This document shows, in pieces, positions 10,876 to 21,197 of a stretch of 32,681 nucleotides of DNA (its first letter is position 1; every line of letters begins with the position of its first letter). The translations under genes were made by a program, and so were the position numbers. The stretch is from Conidiobolus incongruus B7586 (Eukaryota; Entomophthoromycota; Entomophthoromycetes; Entomophthorales; Conidiobolaceae): the NCBI GenBank assembly GCA_000697335.1, contig JNEM01014702.1:1-32681 (forward strand). Reading direction: 5' to 3'. The notes under the pieces were generated by a model. It ran no database searches. It was not told the DNA's origin and saw only the letters and a list, made by a program, of their open reading frames with translations.

Positions 10876-11818
10876 TTAACGACCACCTTTCTTGCTCGAC
10901 CTGTGTTTAGTAGTCAGACCTCTCTTCTTCATCTTTTCCTTTAGTTGAGCTTTCTTTCTTTCAGCTTTTGATTCGTATCTAAATCTTTTGGGCTTGGATT
11001 TGATTCTAAATATTCAATGAATTAGTAAAATAATGATAACTGATTAGCTATAAAAAATAATACTTGATATTGGATGTATCTTCTTCCTCTTCTTCATTTT
11101 CTACTTCAGCTTGCTCCTTTTCGATATTACTCTAAAATGGTTATAGATTATTGAGAGATATACTAAATCATTAATTTAGCTATTACCTTGACTTTAGCTT
11201 TGAGCTCCTTTAATAGCTGAGCAGGAGTATCTTCATTTTCCTCATCCAAGTCTTGAGTGACAACTGTGACAGTTGTAGAATCTTCTCCTGATCCGAACTT
11301 CATCTCTTCAACTTGGCGCTTTTCTTCCTTGTCATCATTTTCTTCTTCTTCTTCCTTTTCGCTGTCAGAACCAAATTCTAAATTTATTTAATATTCAAAT
11401 TGTTGAATGTATGAAATATGAAAACAAATTACGAGCAACAAAACTAGCTTGTTTTTCTCTGATTTGTTGTAAAATATGTTCCTTTCTCTATTAAAAATAT
11501 AATTAAAAGTTGACTCGATGATATTAATTGAAATAATATACCATTTTACGTTCTTCAATTTTTTCTTGTCTTTCTTGCTCCTTAATTTTCTTAATAGCAT
11601 GTTGTCTTCTCTCTTGTTTTCTTTTAGAGAAACCAGTCAAAAATTTACTAATTAAAATATATAAATAAAATTTATTTTATGGCTATGAAAAAATAATACG
11701 CTCTAGCTTCTTCGTCAAATTTAACCTCCAAAATTTGCTCCTTCTTCTTCAATTTTTTTTTGTCATAGATCTTTTTACCCGAACTTAACAATGTACTATT
11801 ATTCAATTTAGGACTCAT
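10876..11818 (-). CDS. NOL12: Nucleolar protein 12 / Rrp17 family, rRNA processing
   Basis: Six minus-strand exons (11700-11818, 11542-11647, 11433-11487, 11187-11377, 11064-11131, 10876-11005) join in phase to 222 aa. The family core EVKFDEEARAKFLTGFSKRK is followed by a long charged helix (KQERRQHAIKKIKEQERQ...), an acidic patch, STTVTVVTQDLD (equivalent to the HTVTVTTI element of NOL12) and a Lys/Arg-rich C-terminus ending RSSKKGGR, suited to nucleolar retention. Yeast Rrp17 and human NOL12 are nucleolar, RNA-binding and required for 5'-end trimming and separation of pre-rRNA. The length matches the family. Exon phases and GT-AG ends are all consistent, so I regard the model as complete. 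Confidence 0.88.
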
Positions 11819-12270
11819 TTTATTATTATTGTGTTTTATTATACAATTTTCATTTATTATGATCAATTTAATCATTTATTTATTTTATGATGGAAAATCA
11901 ATATATTTATTTATGGGATTATATATATTTAAGCTTCATTTCCAAAGTTTTTAAATCAAATAATTGATAAATCAATTTTAATGAAAACAGAATAAAAATA
12001 TTACTAAATAATAAAAATTTAAATATAACCAAATCATTTATATATCTTAAAATTTAAAAAATATTAACCTCAATCATATTATATATTAAATTCAACTAAC
12101 TTTAATTATTGACTAAAGTCTTAATCAATATAAAGCGGTTTAATCAAATCAAATGTAAACTTAACCAATATTATCACATAAGATAAACTATTTAAATTGA
12201 AAAATATTAGATAAAATTTAATAAATATACCAAATTCAATATCAAATAATCACTATTATACTTTTTTATT
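11819..12270. other. Gene-free spacer
   Basis: About 450 bp of A+T-rich sequence upstream of the NOL12-like start and downstream of the coiled-coil gene, both on the minus strand. I see no ORF, RNA gene or repeat. Confidence 0.5.
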
Positions 12271-12624
12271 TTAATAGTAATAACCAATTAAACTTTCAAT
12301 TTCATTCTCTTTAATATTAATTAAATTTCTCAAATATTGAGCTTCCTGCCTCAAGTCGTGTAATTCATCATTCAGTTCCAAATTTTGATTCCTTAGATAA
12401 AGGTTTATATCCCTCAATTTAATTAATTTTAAATATTCCTTCGTCTTCGTTTTCATGACTAGTAAATTGGATGAACTTTCATCAATGTCTAATTCTTTGA
12501 ACTGAATTAATGAACTTTTCTTCTTGTTAAATTGATGTAAATGCGTTTTTAAATTGATGGTATTGAATAGAGAATTACTGAATAACAAATTGGTTTTAGA
12601 ACTGTTAGGTGAATTTATGATCAT
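12271..12624 (-). CDS. Hypothetical coiled-coil protein
   Basis: A single-exon 117-aa frame, longer than expected by chance in such A+T-rich DNA. The first 57 residues are Ser/Asn-rich. Residues about 58-112 form a continuous charged amphipathic helix with Leu/Ile at heptad-like spacing (LKLIKLRDINLYLRNQNLEL, then NDELHDLRQEAQYLRNL), typical of a small dimerising coiled coil. No other domain, signal peptide or membrane segment is visible, and I do not recognise a family. It is divergent from TAF10, with 321 bp between the starts. It could be the last exon of a longer gene, but the ATG is followed by an open frame and I saw no better upstream exon. Confidence 0.55.
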   Translation of the reverse strand: MIINSPNSSKTNLLFSNSLFNTINLKTHLHQFNKKKSSLIQFKELDIDESSSNLLVMKTKTKEYLKLIKLRDINLYLRNQNLELNDELHDLRQEAQYLRNLINIKENEIESLIGYYY

Positions 12625-12945
12625 TAAAAGATTGGAATATTATACAAGAGAAAGAATAGTTAGTAATGAAACATCAAGTTAATGGATATAAAAATTATTT
12701 TATGGAGAGTATGACATCAGTTTAAATAATTTAGGGATAGTCATTAAAATATTTTAATAATGTTTATTTGGGGTAAATTTAATGATCTCGAAACAAATTC
12801 TCCATTTCATTAAACAGTTTAAAATTTAATTCCAATTTCATTTCAGAAATGCAATAATCCCATAATTCAAAAATTCATATTAAATTTTATTTAATTGACG
12901 TAAATTGGGTCATACTGAATTTAAAATCAATAAAAAATAAAAAAT
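12625..12945. promoter_or_regulatory. Divergent upstream region (coiled-coil gene / TAF10)
   Basis: This 321-bp spacer lies between two divergent start codons and presumably carries both promoters. No specific element stands out from the A+T-rich background. Confidence 0.35.
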
Positions 12946-13601
12946 ATGAACCAATCTAATAATTCTAATCCATCAGATAACCCAAATACTAACCCTAATC
13001 CAACTCCTATTAATACTAACCCATCAGAATCCAAAAGTCTGAATAATTCGGAGGACTTGTTTGTTAAACCCTCAGCTCAAGCTAAACTTGCTACTGCTTC
13101 CACCTCCAATGAAATTCAGAGCTCCACAACTTTAAATCCTCCTATATTAGACGAAATTGAAGAAAAACCACCCGAACGCACCCTCTCAGAATTTTTAATG
13201 ATGATGGACCAATATACTCCCATTATTCCAGATGCCGTAACTGATTTTTATTTATCTAAAGCGGGTTTCGAATGTGAGGATTATAGAATGTAAACAATTA
13301 TATTTCATTAATGTATTTATACACATTAATCACATTTTATAGCAAAAGGTTATTAGCTTTAGCAACTCAAAAATTTATTGGAGATATTGCAACAGACGCT
13401 TTTCAATATTCTAAAATACGTCAACAGATGGATAAGAATAAAAAATTATCAAAGGTAATTTATCTCATAACATTTTCAATTATCCATTTAATACTAATTT
13501 TTCATATATAGAATAAGAAAACTGTATTAACTATGCAAGATTTATCCTTAAGTTTGAAGGAATACGGTGTGAATATTAAGAAGCCTGATTATTATTTGTA
13601 A
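12946..13601 (+). CDS. TAF10: TFIID/SAGA subunit TAF10
   Basis: Three exons (12946-13289, 13343-13454, 13512-13601) join in phase to 181 aa. The N-terminal 75 residues are a low-complexity Asn/Pro/Ser tail. From residue 79 onward the histone-fold region matches TAF10: LSEFLMMMDQYTPIIPDAVT, YLSKAGFECEDYR, then RLLALATQKFIGDIATDAFQ, and finally the diagnostic C-terminus LTMQDLSLSLKEYGVNIKKP ending in YYL. TAF10 pairs with TAF3 or TAF8 in TFIID and with SPT7-type partners in SAGA, linking core promoter recognition to chromatin modification. The first intron splits the codon for the isoleucine after DYR, and the second falls between codons after KKLSK. The model appears complete. Confidence 0.94.
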
Positions 13602-14174
13602 TTTATTATTATTATAATTATTATTATTATTATCACTTTTTATTAAATATAATCCCAAACTTCATCATTTTATTATGGCTTAGATTTTTTGTTAGAATTT
13701 TTTTCAATTTTTACTACTGTTAAATTGATTTTTTATTCAAAGTCTCTTATTTTAATTAATATTATGAACTCTTCTGTTGCATTAGGATTACTTAGTTATT
13801 TGATTGATATTTATTATATATAATGGAACATATATATTAGATCTAGCAATAAGATTTGACACGAAACATATTTGAATAACCCTTAAACCATGACTTATTA
13901 TTTTACAGCATATTTAAAGCTCATATGTATGAAATTATCCAGTTATTATTAAAATTCTACACATTAAATAATTTCAAAAGCTATTTATCAAAAATATTTA
14001 ATGGAAGTTAAATTTATTAGTTTGTTCAATGCTAGTAAATCGCTTATTTTCGTTGATTTAAAATAATTTGCATTTACAATATTGAACTGTTAGTTAGAAT
14101 ACAATCAATCAGCATCAATCGTCGAATTGAGGTGATTAATGTGGCGTTGGCTATCTGAGTAAGAAAGGAGAGCT
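13602..14174. other. Gene-free spacer with an ATT-rich tract
   Basis: A convergent spacer between the TAF10 stop and the BED-protein stop. An imperfect (ATT)n run begins at about 13600 and ends near 13633. I see nothing else in it. Confidence 0.5.
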
Positions 14175-15227
14175 TCATGAATGATGTTCTCCATTCTTGG
14201 GACCATTGGGAGGCTGAGACTGGTGTTGGGCCAAATTCTCTAATATTTGATTACCTTGTAAATGAATCTTGGTAATCACGATCAGTCTCAATAATCTTGC
14301 AGAATAGAGTTTGTAGGGTACAAGTTTCTTAAATATTTTGATAAATTCAGGCGATTCAATAATGCTGTAGGGAATGTTGTTATTAAGAAAGAGGTCGACA
14401 ATATCTTGCTCAAAGTCTGACTGAGGATAATTTAATGATGCACCTGCCAAATCGTTCTGTGGAGGTTGTGATATTTGTGAAATTGGGGGATTAATATTGG
14501 GTGCATGTGGATATAATTGCTGCTGGAATCGTGGCTCCTCAACAGCTTGAGATTGGGGTTGCTTATTAGGCATAGCTTGCTCCACTGCATTAGCAGTCTC
14601 TGCAATGTTTTGCGGATGATGCTGGTAGTATGTAGTATGATCATGTGTGGCACTTGGGAGAGTCATATCAACTGCTTCTTGTTGAGATTCATAAGTAGGC
14701 ACAAGTGGTTGCGTTCTATTATTTACATTATCCCTTTGGCCTAATAACGTGGGATCAGTAACGGTGGGAAATTCAGTCTGAGAGATAGGATGTTGCATCT
14801 TCTGCATTTCATTCCCAAAGCTTACTTTGGGAGAAATAGTTACTTGAGCTTGTTGCTTCTGCTCGGGGTGCATATTCCAGTCCCCTAACCCTGTTACATT
14901 AGCGGTCGAATGCTCTAGTTGTGTATTTCGAGATGTAGGTAGAAGAAGAGAAGGGTTATTAAGTCCAGAAGTATGCTGGCTATTGGCTAATTGAGTATTA
15001 TCCTGTGGTACAGCTATATTTTGGGTATTCGTGGCTTCTGCCCCAGTCCCTTTTTCCTGATCTTGATGAAATTTGACATGTCTCAATAACATTGAAGTTC
15101 CACCATTTGTATATTTGTAAGACCTACCACAAACTTTACAAATAGCAGACTCACCTTCTGGGGTGAAATAAGTCCAAGCAATCGAATTCTTTTTATGTTG
15201 TCTTTTGGGGTTACTATACTGAGGCAT
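14175..15227 (-). CDS. BED zinc-finger protein with hAT-transposase-like C-terminal segment
   Basis: Single exon, 350 aa. Residues 14-54 form a BED finger: the aromatic lead W18..F21, then C30, C33, H50 and H54. BED fingers bind DNA in ZBED proteins, chromatin-boundary factors and hAT transposases. The middle (about 60-265) is Gln/Asn/Pro/Thr-rich and probably disordered. Residues about 272-325 (DIVDLFLNNNIPYSIIESPE followed by FIKIFKKL) match the segment of hAT transposases that precedes the RNase-H core, usually seen as 'PFxxVExPxFRxLL'. The RNase-H catalytic domain and the dimerisation domain are absent. The frame is intact, and base composition is less A+T-rich than the surroundings, as for host genes. 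I infer a domesticated transposase derivative acting as a nuclear DNA-binding factor; a truncated young element is the alternative. No terminal inverted repeats were found around it. Confidence 0.8.
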   Translation of the reverse strand: MPQYSNPKRQHKKNSIAWTYFTPEGESAICKVCGRSYKYTNGGTSMLLRHVKFHQDQEKGTGAEATNTQNIAVPQDNTQLANSQHTSGLNNPSLLLPTSRNTQLEHSTANVTGLGDWNMHPEQKQQAQVTISPKVSFGNEMQKMQHPISQTEFPTVTDPTLLGQRDNVNNRTQPLVPTYESQQEAVDMTLPSATHDHTTYYQHHPQNIAETANAVEQAMPNKQPQSQAVEEPRFQQQLYPHAPNINPPISQISQPPQNDLAGASLNYPQSDFEQDIVDLFLNNNIPYSIIESPEFIKIFKKLVPYKLYSARLLRLIVITKIHLQGNQILENLAQHQSQPPNGPKNGEHHS

Positions 15228-15256
15228 TTATCTAACTACAATGTTCATTAATCAAA

Positions 15257-15463
15257 ATGGAACGTCAACAAACTTCAAGTACTTGCAATTTGGTTTTAGT
15301 AAAAACAAAAGTAACTCAATATAAAATCAATTCACAGATATTTGATTATTTGAATTCTTGTAAAAATTCTAGTTCTCATCTGCACTTATTAGGCAAATTA
15401 ATTGAAATTCCGCCAATCATGAATCACCTCAATTTGCCAATTGAAATTGAATTTGACGAATGA
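15257..15463 (+). CDS. Possible small ORF head to head with the BED gene
   Basis: A 68-aa frame beginning MERQQTSSTCNLVLVKTKVT and ending in a run of Pro, Leu and Glu (IEIPPIMNHLNLPIEIEFDE). It starts only 29 bp from the BED-protein start on the opposite strand. Base composition is a little less A+T-rich than the spacer that follows. No domain, membrane segment or signal is recognised. It may be a real small protein sharing a promoter with the BED gene, a short upstream exon, or chance. Confidence 0.35.
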   Translation: MERQQTSSTCNLVLVKTKVTQYKINSQIFDYLNSCKNSSSHLHLLGKLIEIPPIMNHLNLPIEIEFDE

Positions 15464-18440
15464 TTTTTGAGAATCTATTAGTTTTAATTTCAATTACTTG
15501 ATTAATACATTTATTTCCAATCTTTAACCAATTTAACATTTATTTGTTAATCATGATATACATTGAGTGAATAATTAAATACATATCATTTATTATTTTT
15601 TCATTACAAATATGAATAATTTTAGACCATATATAATTCAGAAATATTACATATGATTTTTAACACTGTAACTGTCAATGAGTTTCGAAACATAGTGAAA
15701 TATTTTTAGTAGTCAAAATCTCAAAAAACATATCATGCACATAATAAAATGAAATAATCAATGATTAATAAGAAACCAACATTTAATAAACGATCGTTCG
15801 ATTCGAATTCTAAAATATTTTTTACAAAATCTAACCAGAGTTAATTAAATTGAAATTTATCTTTACACACTATTGTTTGATGTGCTAGCTTTGAATTGTA
15901 TTACAATCACTAAATATTTTACTAACGAGCTTAGAGAACAATATTTTATTAAACTAAGATTATTATATCATCATTGTTTATTAATATATAAATAAATATT
16001 AATTTAGCACTATCACCGAATTTCCAATTTGATTCATTCTCATTCAACCTCAGCACACGATTAAGATAAAAAATGAAAACTTTAGAATGGAAAAATTATA
16101 AGATAACAAATATATCCTGATATGCTATTTTTATCCTTGGTTGAATCCATTTAGTATTTTATATGATATAAGCAAGTATTTAAATGAAGTACATTTAACA
16201 TGGTCAAATTGATTTTTTGAAATTGGTGAATAGCCCAAATTATAATAAGAAAATTTTCAATTTGGGTTATTTCAATAAATATTTAGGAATAGAGTGATCA
16301 ATATTGAAGTATAATGCCATACTAAGTGTGCTTGATATTTGTAAATATTAAATTATTAATGATTTATACTTTAAGAGCTGGTTGATATTAAAAGTAATGA
16401 TAATATCAGTTTGAATGTGATTTGTAGAACAGATTAGTCAATATGGTAATGGATAATTGTGCGTCAAAATTGTTTGATGGCAAAATCGAATTTGATTGAA
16501 TCGAAATTCCAGCATCTGTAACCATTTAAATCATACATTAAATTTAGGTTTTAAAAATCAAAAATTCTAAAACGTAAATATTTAATAATTAGTACTCAAC
16601 TATGCACAAAATATGATATAGTTTTTAATTTGACTTCTTATTCAGTCAATAAAAACCTATATAGAGTATATTGTAACTATATATTACATTATACTTAATA
16701 CAAATCAATAGGTTCAAAGATAATTTAATGAAAAATAATTTTCTATGTCTACGAGTTCAATGATTTTAATAATAAAACAAATGATTTTTCCTCATAAAAA
16801 GATATTTTTAGATTATCAAAATTCCTTAATAATTATCAAAGATAATATGATATTTGGTATCGAAGTTAAATATATATTTAGAGTAATGATATTTGATTAT
16901 CTAATTACTAATATATTACTGCTATATTACAAATTTGATCATTGTATATTGAAATATATATTTATTTTAGAATACCATTTATAATAAAGTAATTTTTATA
17001 GTGTTTTCAAATATCTATTCAATAATATTCAAATATTGACAAAATTTGATTTGTTTCCAATTTTGTAAAATTATTTTATTAAGAATTTATTGATAAAAGT
17101 AGATTTCATCACATTTTACAATTGGTTAATTAATTCACAGAAAAATTTGTAGAATTAGATGCATAATAATTTATATATACACCTTTGATTGATATTGCAT
17201 TATAAACTATATTTACACTTACCCATTCTATTTTAGATATTAAATTATTCAACTCTCCTTTTTGGTTAATTACTTTAATTAACAAAATAAATTTTATTTT
17301 TATTAACACAATTATATAATGCTAATACTAAGAAATATCAGTTATATTGATCCCATTTGTTATGACAGATATTTTACTCCATGTATTTAATATTAAATCA
17401 AATCAAAAATTTGACAAATTTCATTTTTGTTTTGAATTTGGCAAATATGACTTATATTGTAATTAAAATAAGATTAACATGAATAATAAAATAAAGCTTA
17501 GTTTAAATTATTTATAGAATATAATTAATCATACATTTTACATTAGTTATTATGATTTAAACGAAATTGATTTATAAGTGATTTGATTGGTTTGAATTAA
17601 GATGAAATACTTGCTAAAGGTTGCCATTATACATGTAGTTATATTAAGAAAATTGATATAATAAATAAGTAAACTTAGTTGAAGGTGTCTGCTTAGATTT
17701 TCAAGGATTTTATTTTCAATATTGATGCTATTTTTATAATAATTGAAAATTAGTAAATTATAATATAAAATTTTCTATTAATACTATTCCAGCAAATATC
17801 ATGAATAATAATTTTTAATTTTATTATGATACAGAAATTAAATTATTTCTACATTAAATCTCATGATATAAGATAAAGAATTGTAAACGTGAAACGATCC
17901 TTTCATTCATATAATAGCCTTACAGTTTAATAATATTCCTTGTATTAGTCATTACAAAATGTGCATATATCTATTAAAGATATACTTAATGAATAGAATA
18001 TAATAGATTTATTATAAAAACTAAACAAATTAACAAATTGATTTATTAAGTGGTTATAAATATATTCAAATTATTTGATTTTTACACAACCTTATTATAT
18101 CAATTAAATATCAATTCTATTGAAATATAAAAATTCGAACAGAATCCCACAATCTAGTAATCAATGTATCAAAAATTTAAATTACCCTTTTATTGCAAGT
18201 CAATCAAAAATAACAAAATTCACACTCTATGTATTCAGGTATATGAATACAAATAGGAATTTAGAAGTTTGTTTATATGTACAATTAAAACAGCAAGACC
18301 ATGAACGATTGATCAAATATTTAAATAGTATTTGAGATAGAGTTTAAGAAATTTCAAGAGTATGGAATGGTTTTGATGCTCTCAAATTTAATTTAATTTA
18401 ATTTAATTGAATAATTTTTAAGGCTATATTCTCATTTTAT
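15464..18440. other. Long A+T-rich spacer without a recognisable gene
   Basis: Nearly 3 kb with only short open frames of I/K/N/L/Y-rich composition. A few short stretches have more ordinary composition, for example MVMDNCASKLFDGKIEFD starting at about 16443 on the plus strand, and an open frame at about 18120-18335 containing QQDHERLIKYL. None could be extended or assigned. An imperfect TTTAA pentanucleotide run sits at about 18386-18408. No tRNA or other structured RNA was recognised. Confidence 0.45.
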
Positions 18441-18442
18441 AT

Positions 18443-18992
18443 TTAATAGTCCAACTACCTCCAGGTCCTGCTCGCAATTATGATATTATAGTTAGATTGA
18501 GGGACAGTTTTTCCTAAATTTGAAATTAGGATAATACAAAAATGGTAGTTTTAATAATATGTTATCACACATAATGATTGATCAACCAATATTTTATTGA
18601 ATACATGCTGCCGATGCACTTTAGAAAATATCAAGGAAGATTTAATCAGTTGTACAATGTCAAGGCAGTGACAGATTCTTTTCTAACTGGTAACGGTTCG
18701 GGATTTTTAAATAATCTTGGGTTTATGTAAACATTACAAATCATTGATATATCAATATTGAGCTAATATAAATGATTTGGGGCAAGACATGAATTCTTTA
18801 GAAAGGAACTATCTATCAATCAAATTATTCATTAGTTATTATTTTTTTTTCAAATCTATAAAATCCATTAGTCCTTTGGATTTTGCTGAATCTTATGTCG
18901 TTGAAGTAAGCACACGAAGAGTAAGACAAGATGAAGCCACAGCAGCAGGTCAGGAATTGTTAGATTTCAAAGAAAAACGGAAGGTTAAATAA
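18443..18992 (+). pseudogene. Unrecognised fragmented gene or multi-exon gene
   Basis: Three plus-strand stretches have clearly non-random composition. At about 18450-18515, behind a TTTAATAG acceptor-like sequence, one reads QLPPGPARNYDIIVRLRDSF. At 18605-18730 an ATG-initiated frame contains FRKYQGRFNQLYNVKAVTDS and then FLTGNGSGFLNNLGF. At about 18865-18992 another reads SPLDFAESYVVEVSTRRVRQ followed by DEATAAGQELLDFKEKRK. They lie in the same orientation and in different frames, with possible GT-AG ends between them (for example GTAAGC at 18906), but I could not build a full phase-consistent model. I do not recognise the family. Either this is a host gene with short exons that I have not resolved, or a decayed copy. 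It is convergent with MCTS1. Confidence 0.4.
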
Positions 18993-19313
18993 TTTTTTGA
19001 TTTTTGATTTTTAGTTTTTAAATTGAGTATATTTAATTTTAGACATTAACCTGACTCCTATAGATCATATTATTTTAGCTCATAGTATCTGATAACAACA
19101 TTAAATCTAAAATCATTCATTATTCAGGTTGAACAAATTATATCATATTGATTTAATATCTCGACCGTTAGATATCTATTTATAAGTTATATTCATTCAC
19201 CATGGTGCGGGGACTTGATAATAAAATTAAATAATTTGAATAAATAAGATTGATTATGAAATATACATTATATATTGTATTTTAATTGTAAATGAAAAAT
19301 GGTTTAATACATT
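18993..19313. other. Convergent spacer
   Basis: 321 bp between the unassigned plus-strand fragments and the stop codon of the MCTS1-like gene. I see no ORF or RNA gene. Confidence 0.45.
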
Positions 19314-20087
19314 TTAAAGATGAGTAGGGCTGGTCCACAAAGCATCATTCAAATAATGAATGTTATCAACTCCTATTCCCTTGTTAATAGATGCTCTATA
19401 AAAGATCAATCAGTAATAAATTCAATAAATTGATTAATTAAAATTTACATGTCTTTGGTGCTCATTTTAGTAAATCCAATTGCCAAGGGATGTTCCTTGC
19501 CTTCAGCGTGAATAGCAACGACTTTTTCAGCTTCAACATCATCCATTCTAGCGCCCTTACTAGTGAGACCAGGACACATAATATTAGCTCCTGACAACAC
19601 AAATTTAATAGCACCTCGATCTACTTGAACGATGGGGAGAAAGCCAGGGTCTAAAACACAACATATCAAATTAACGTATTAAACATTAAAAATTGAAACA
19701 TTAAAATTTACATTTGTGCAAAACTTTAAGAGTAGGGTAAATTGGGCCATCGTAATGGTTGAAGAATAAAATTTCATTGTTAATAGCAAATAAACTTACG
19801 TGATCTTGACTAATTTTAAAAATTAGAATTAATTTAAACTATCAATATTAAAATATAAAATAAATATACCATTTCAACTGTAATACGGTAGCTTTTTTTG
19901 GCCAAATTTCATCAATAACAGATTCAAGTCTAGGATATTCTTCTAATAATTTTGACCTTAAAGCTCTCTGAACACTAGACTTTAACTGGCTTTGACCACT
20001 TACGTCTTCCTTCAAATTGAATCTAATTAAAAATAAATATTACTAACTTATTAATATTAATTTAAAATTATATTACTTTCTAAACAT
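19314..20087 (-). CDS. MCTS1: MCTS1/Tma20, translation re-initiation and ribosome recycling factor
   Basis: Five minus-strand exons (20077-20087, 19870-20022, 19712-19809, 19449-19650, 19314-19395) join in phase to exactly 181 aa, the length of human MCTS1. The first exon is only 11 nt and supplies MFRK, completed by the second exon to MFRKFNLKED. The N-terminal DUF1947 half (about 1-90) includes [20 protein letters not shown] and [13 protein letters not shown]. The PUA domain (about 92-170) carries [20 protein letters not shown] and [21 protein letters not shown]1/Tma20 pairs with DENR/Tma22, binds the 40S subunit near the initiator tRNA and acts in re-initiation and in removal of deacylated tRNA after termination. 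Every residue block aligns with the family, so the model is considered complete. Confidence 0.95.
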
Positions 20088-20727
20088 CTGTTATATACAA
20101 TTTAAATGTAATTATTGACATTTTCATTATAAAATTATTTATGTAATAAAATTAATTATGTCATCAAATTGAATTTTATGGGATTGAATTCTCAATATCC
20201 ATTTTGAGTAATAATGATTCAAACTCACTTCAGATTATTCAAATTGTATTTATTATTATCTAAATTTATGTATAGTGAATCCTATCAAAAGAATTAATTA
20301 GATTTTCCTCAAAATTAAAGTGATGGCATTAATATCATAAAATTATTTATATTTAAAAATAATAATTACAAGCTATAATATTTCAAATAAAAAATTTAAT
20401 TATAAATCGTTTATATAACTATATTATGAAAAATTATAAATTTAAAAATGAGCAAAATAGTCAGAATTCAGAGTGTATTTAAGTATTTTATTATTATTAC
20501 AACATATTAAATCTCGTGTATATTGTATCACTTTAAATCAGAGAATGCCAAATTTCTGTACCTCCCATTAATTTTTAATGTACTAATTATAAATCAGAGA
20601 AAAAAAATAATTTGATAATAGTATGTTTTATATATGAATTTTCAGTTTTAAATCATTTGGATTAATTATTAAATTATATATATTAATTCATTAAAAATAA
20701 TCAAAATGTAGTGTAATATATTAAATT
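20088..20727. other. Gene-free spacer upstream of MCTS1
   Basis: About 640 bp of A+T-rich DNA. It contains the MCTS1 promoter region, but no element could be distinguished and no ORF or RNA was recognised. Confidence 0.45.
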
Positions 20728-21197
20728 ATGAGCTATCAAAACGAGAGTACAAACGAACACCAGAGTGTCAAAAGCAAATAATATTTAATGTAGTTATTAA
20801 CTATCATTATCCAACCCAATATATTACTACTTTTTTAAAAATCAACTAGCGTACAGCATAACATGTAGCCCAAATGACTAAAATTCAGATATCTCAAACA
20901 CATCTAATATTATCTAGTCTATCCAACAATACTATATACAATGAAAATCGACTCATCACCAGCTAGATTTTATAGAATTGACAATATTGTGTCAATTGAA
21001 TCTCATCTTATATTACAAGAAATTGCATACCGCATGAAATCAAAATTTATATTCGAAATAACTTGACTGAAAAACGTAGCCCAGATATATTATATGGCTA
21101 TATATTGGATGCTATTGATAGTATAATATCTGCCGATTTAAAGGACTATTACCGAAATATTCAGAGAAATATTAATTTTGCATTAAATTTGGAATAG
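20728..21197 (+). pseudogene. Unrecognised coding relic or unresolved small gene
   Basis: Four plus-strand open stretches follow one another. An ATG at 20728 opens MSYQNESTNEHQSVKSK. A frame at about 20880-20968 reads MTKIQISQTHLILSSLSNNT. An ATG at 20941 opens a 41-residue frame containing RFYRIDNIVSIESHLILQEI. A 66-codon frame without ATG ends at the TAG at 21195-21197 and contains EKRSPDILYGYILDAIDSII then SADLKDYYRNIQRN. The amino-acid composition is helical and ordinary, unlike the flanking noise. The stretches lie in two alternating frames and I saw no convincing introns between all of them. I do not recognise the family. It could be a decayed host gene or a small gene whose introns I failed to place. 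Confidence 0.35.

Noticed and set aside
11388-11600. 70-codon minus-strand frame inside the NOL12-like gene
   Set aside because: It is an intron-exon read-through in the wrong frame; the correct exons give a continuous family match.
14432-14744. Open frames on both strands inside the BED-protein gene
   Set aside because: They are shadows of the 350-codon frame; its codon bias leaves alternative frames open.
16745-16984. 79-codon plus-strand open frame in the long spacer
   Set aside because: It is Ile/Lys/Tyr/Leu-rich with no domain, in a region where A+T content makes such frames common.
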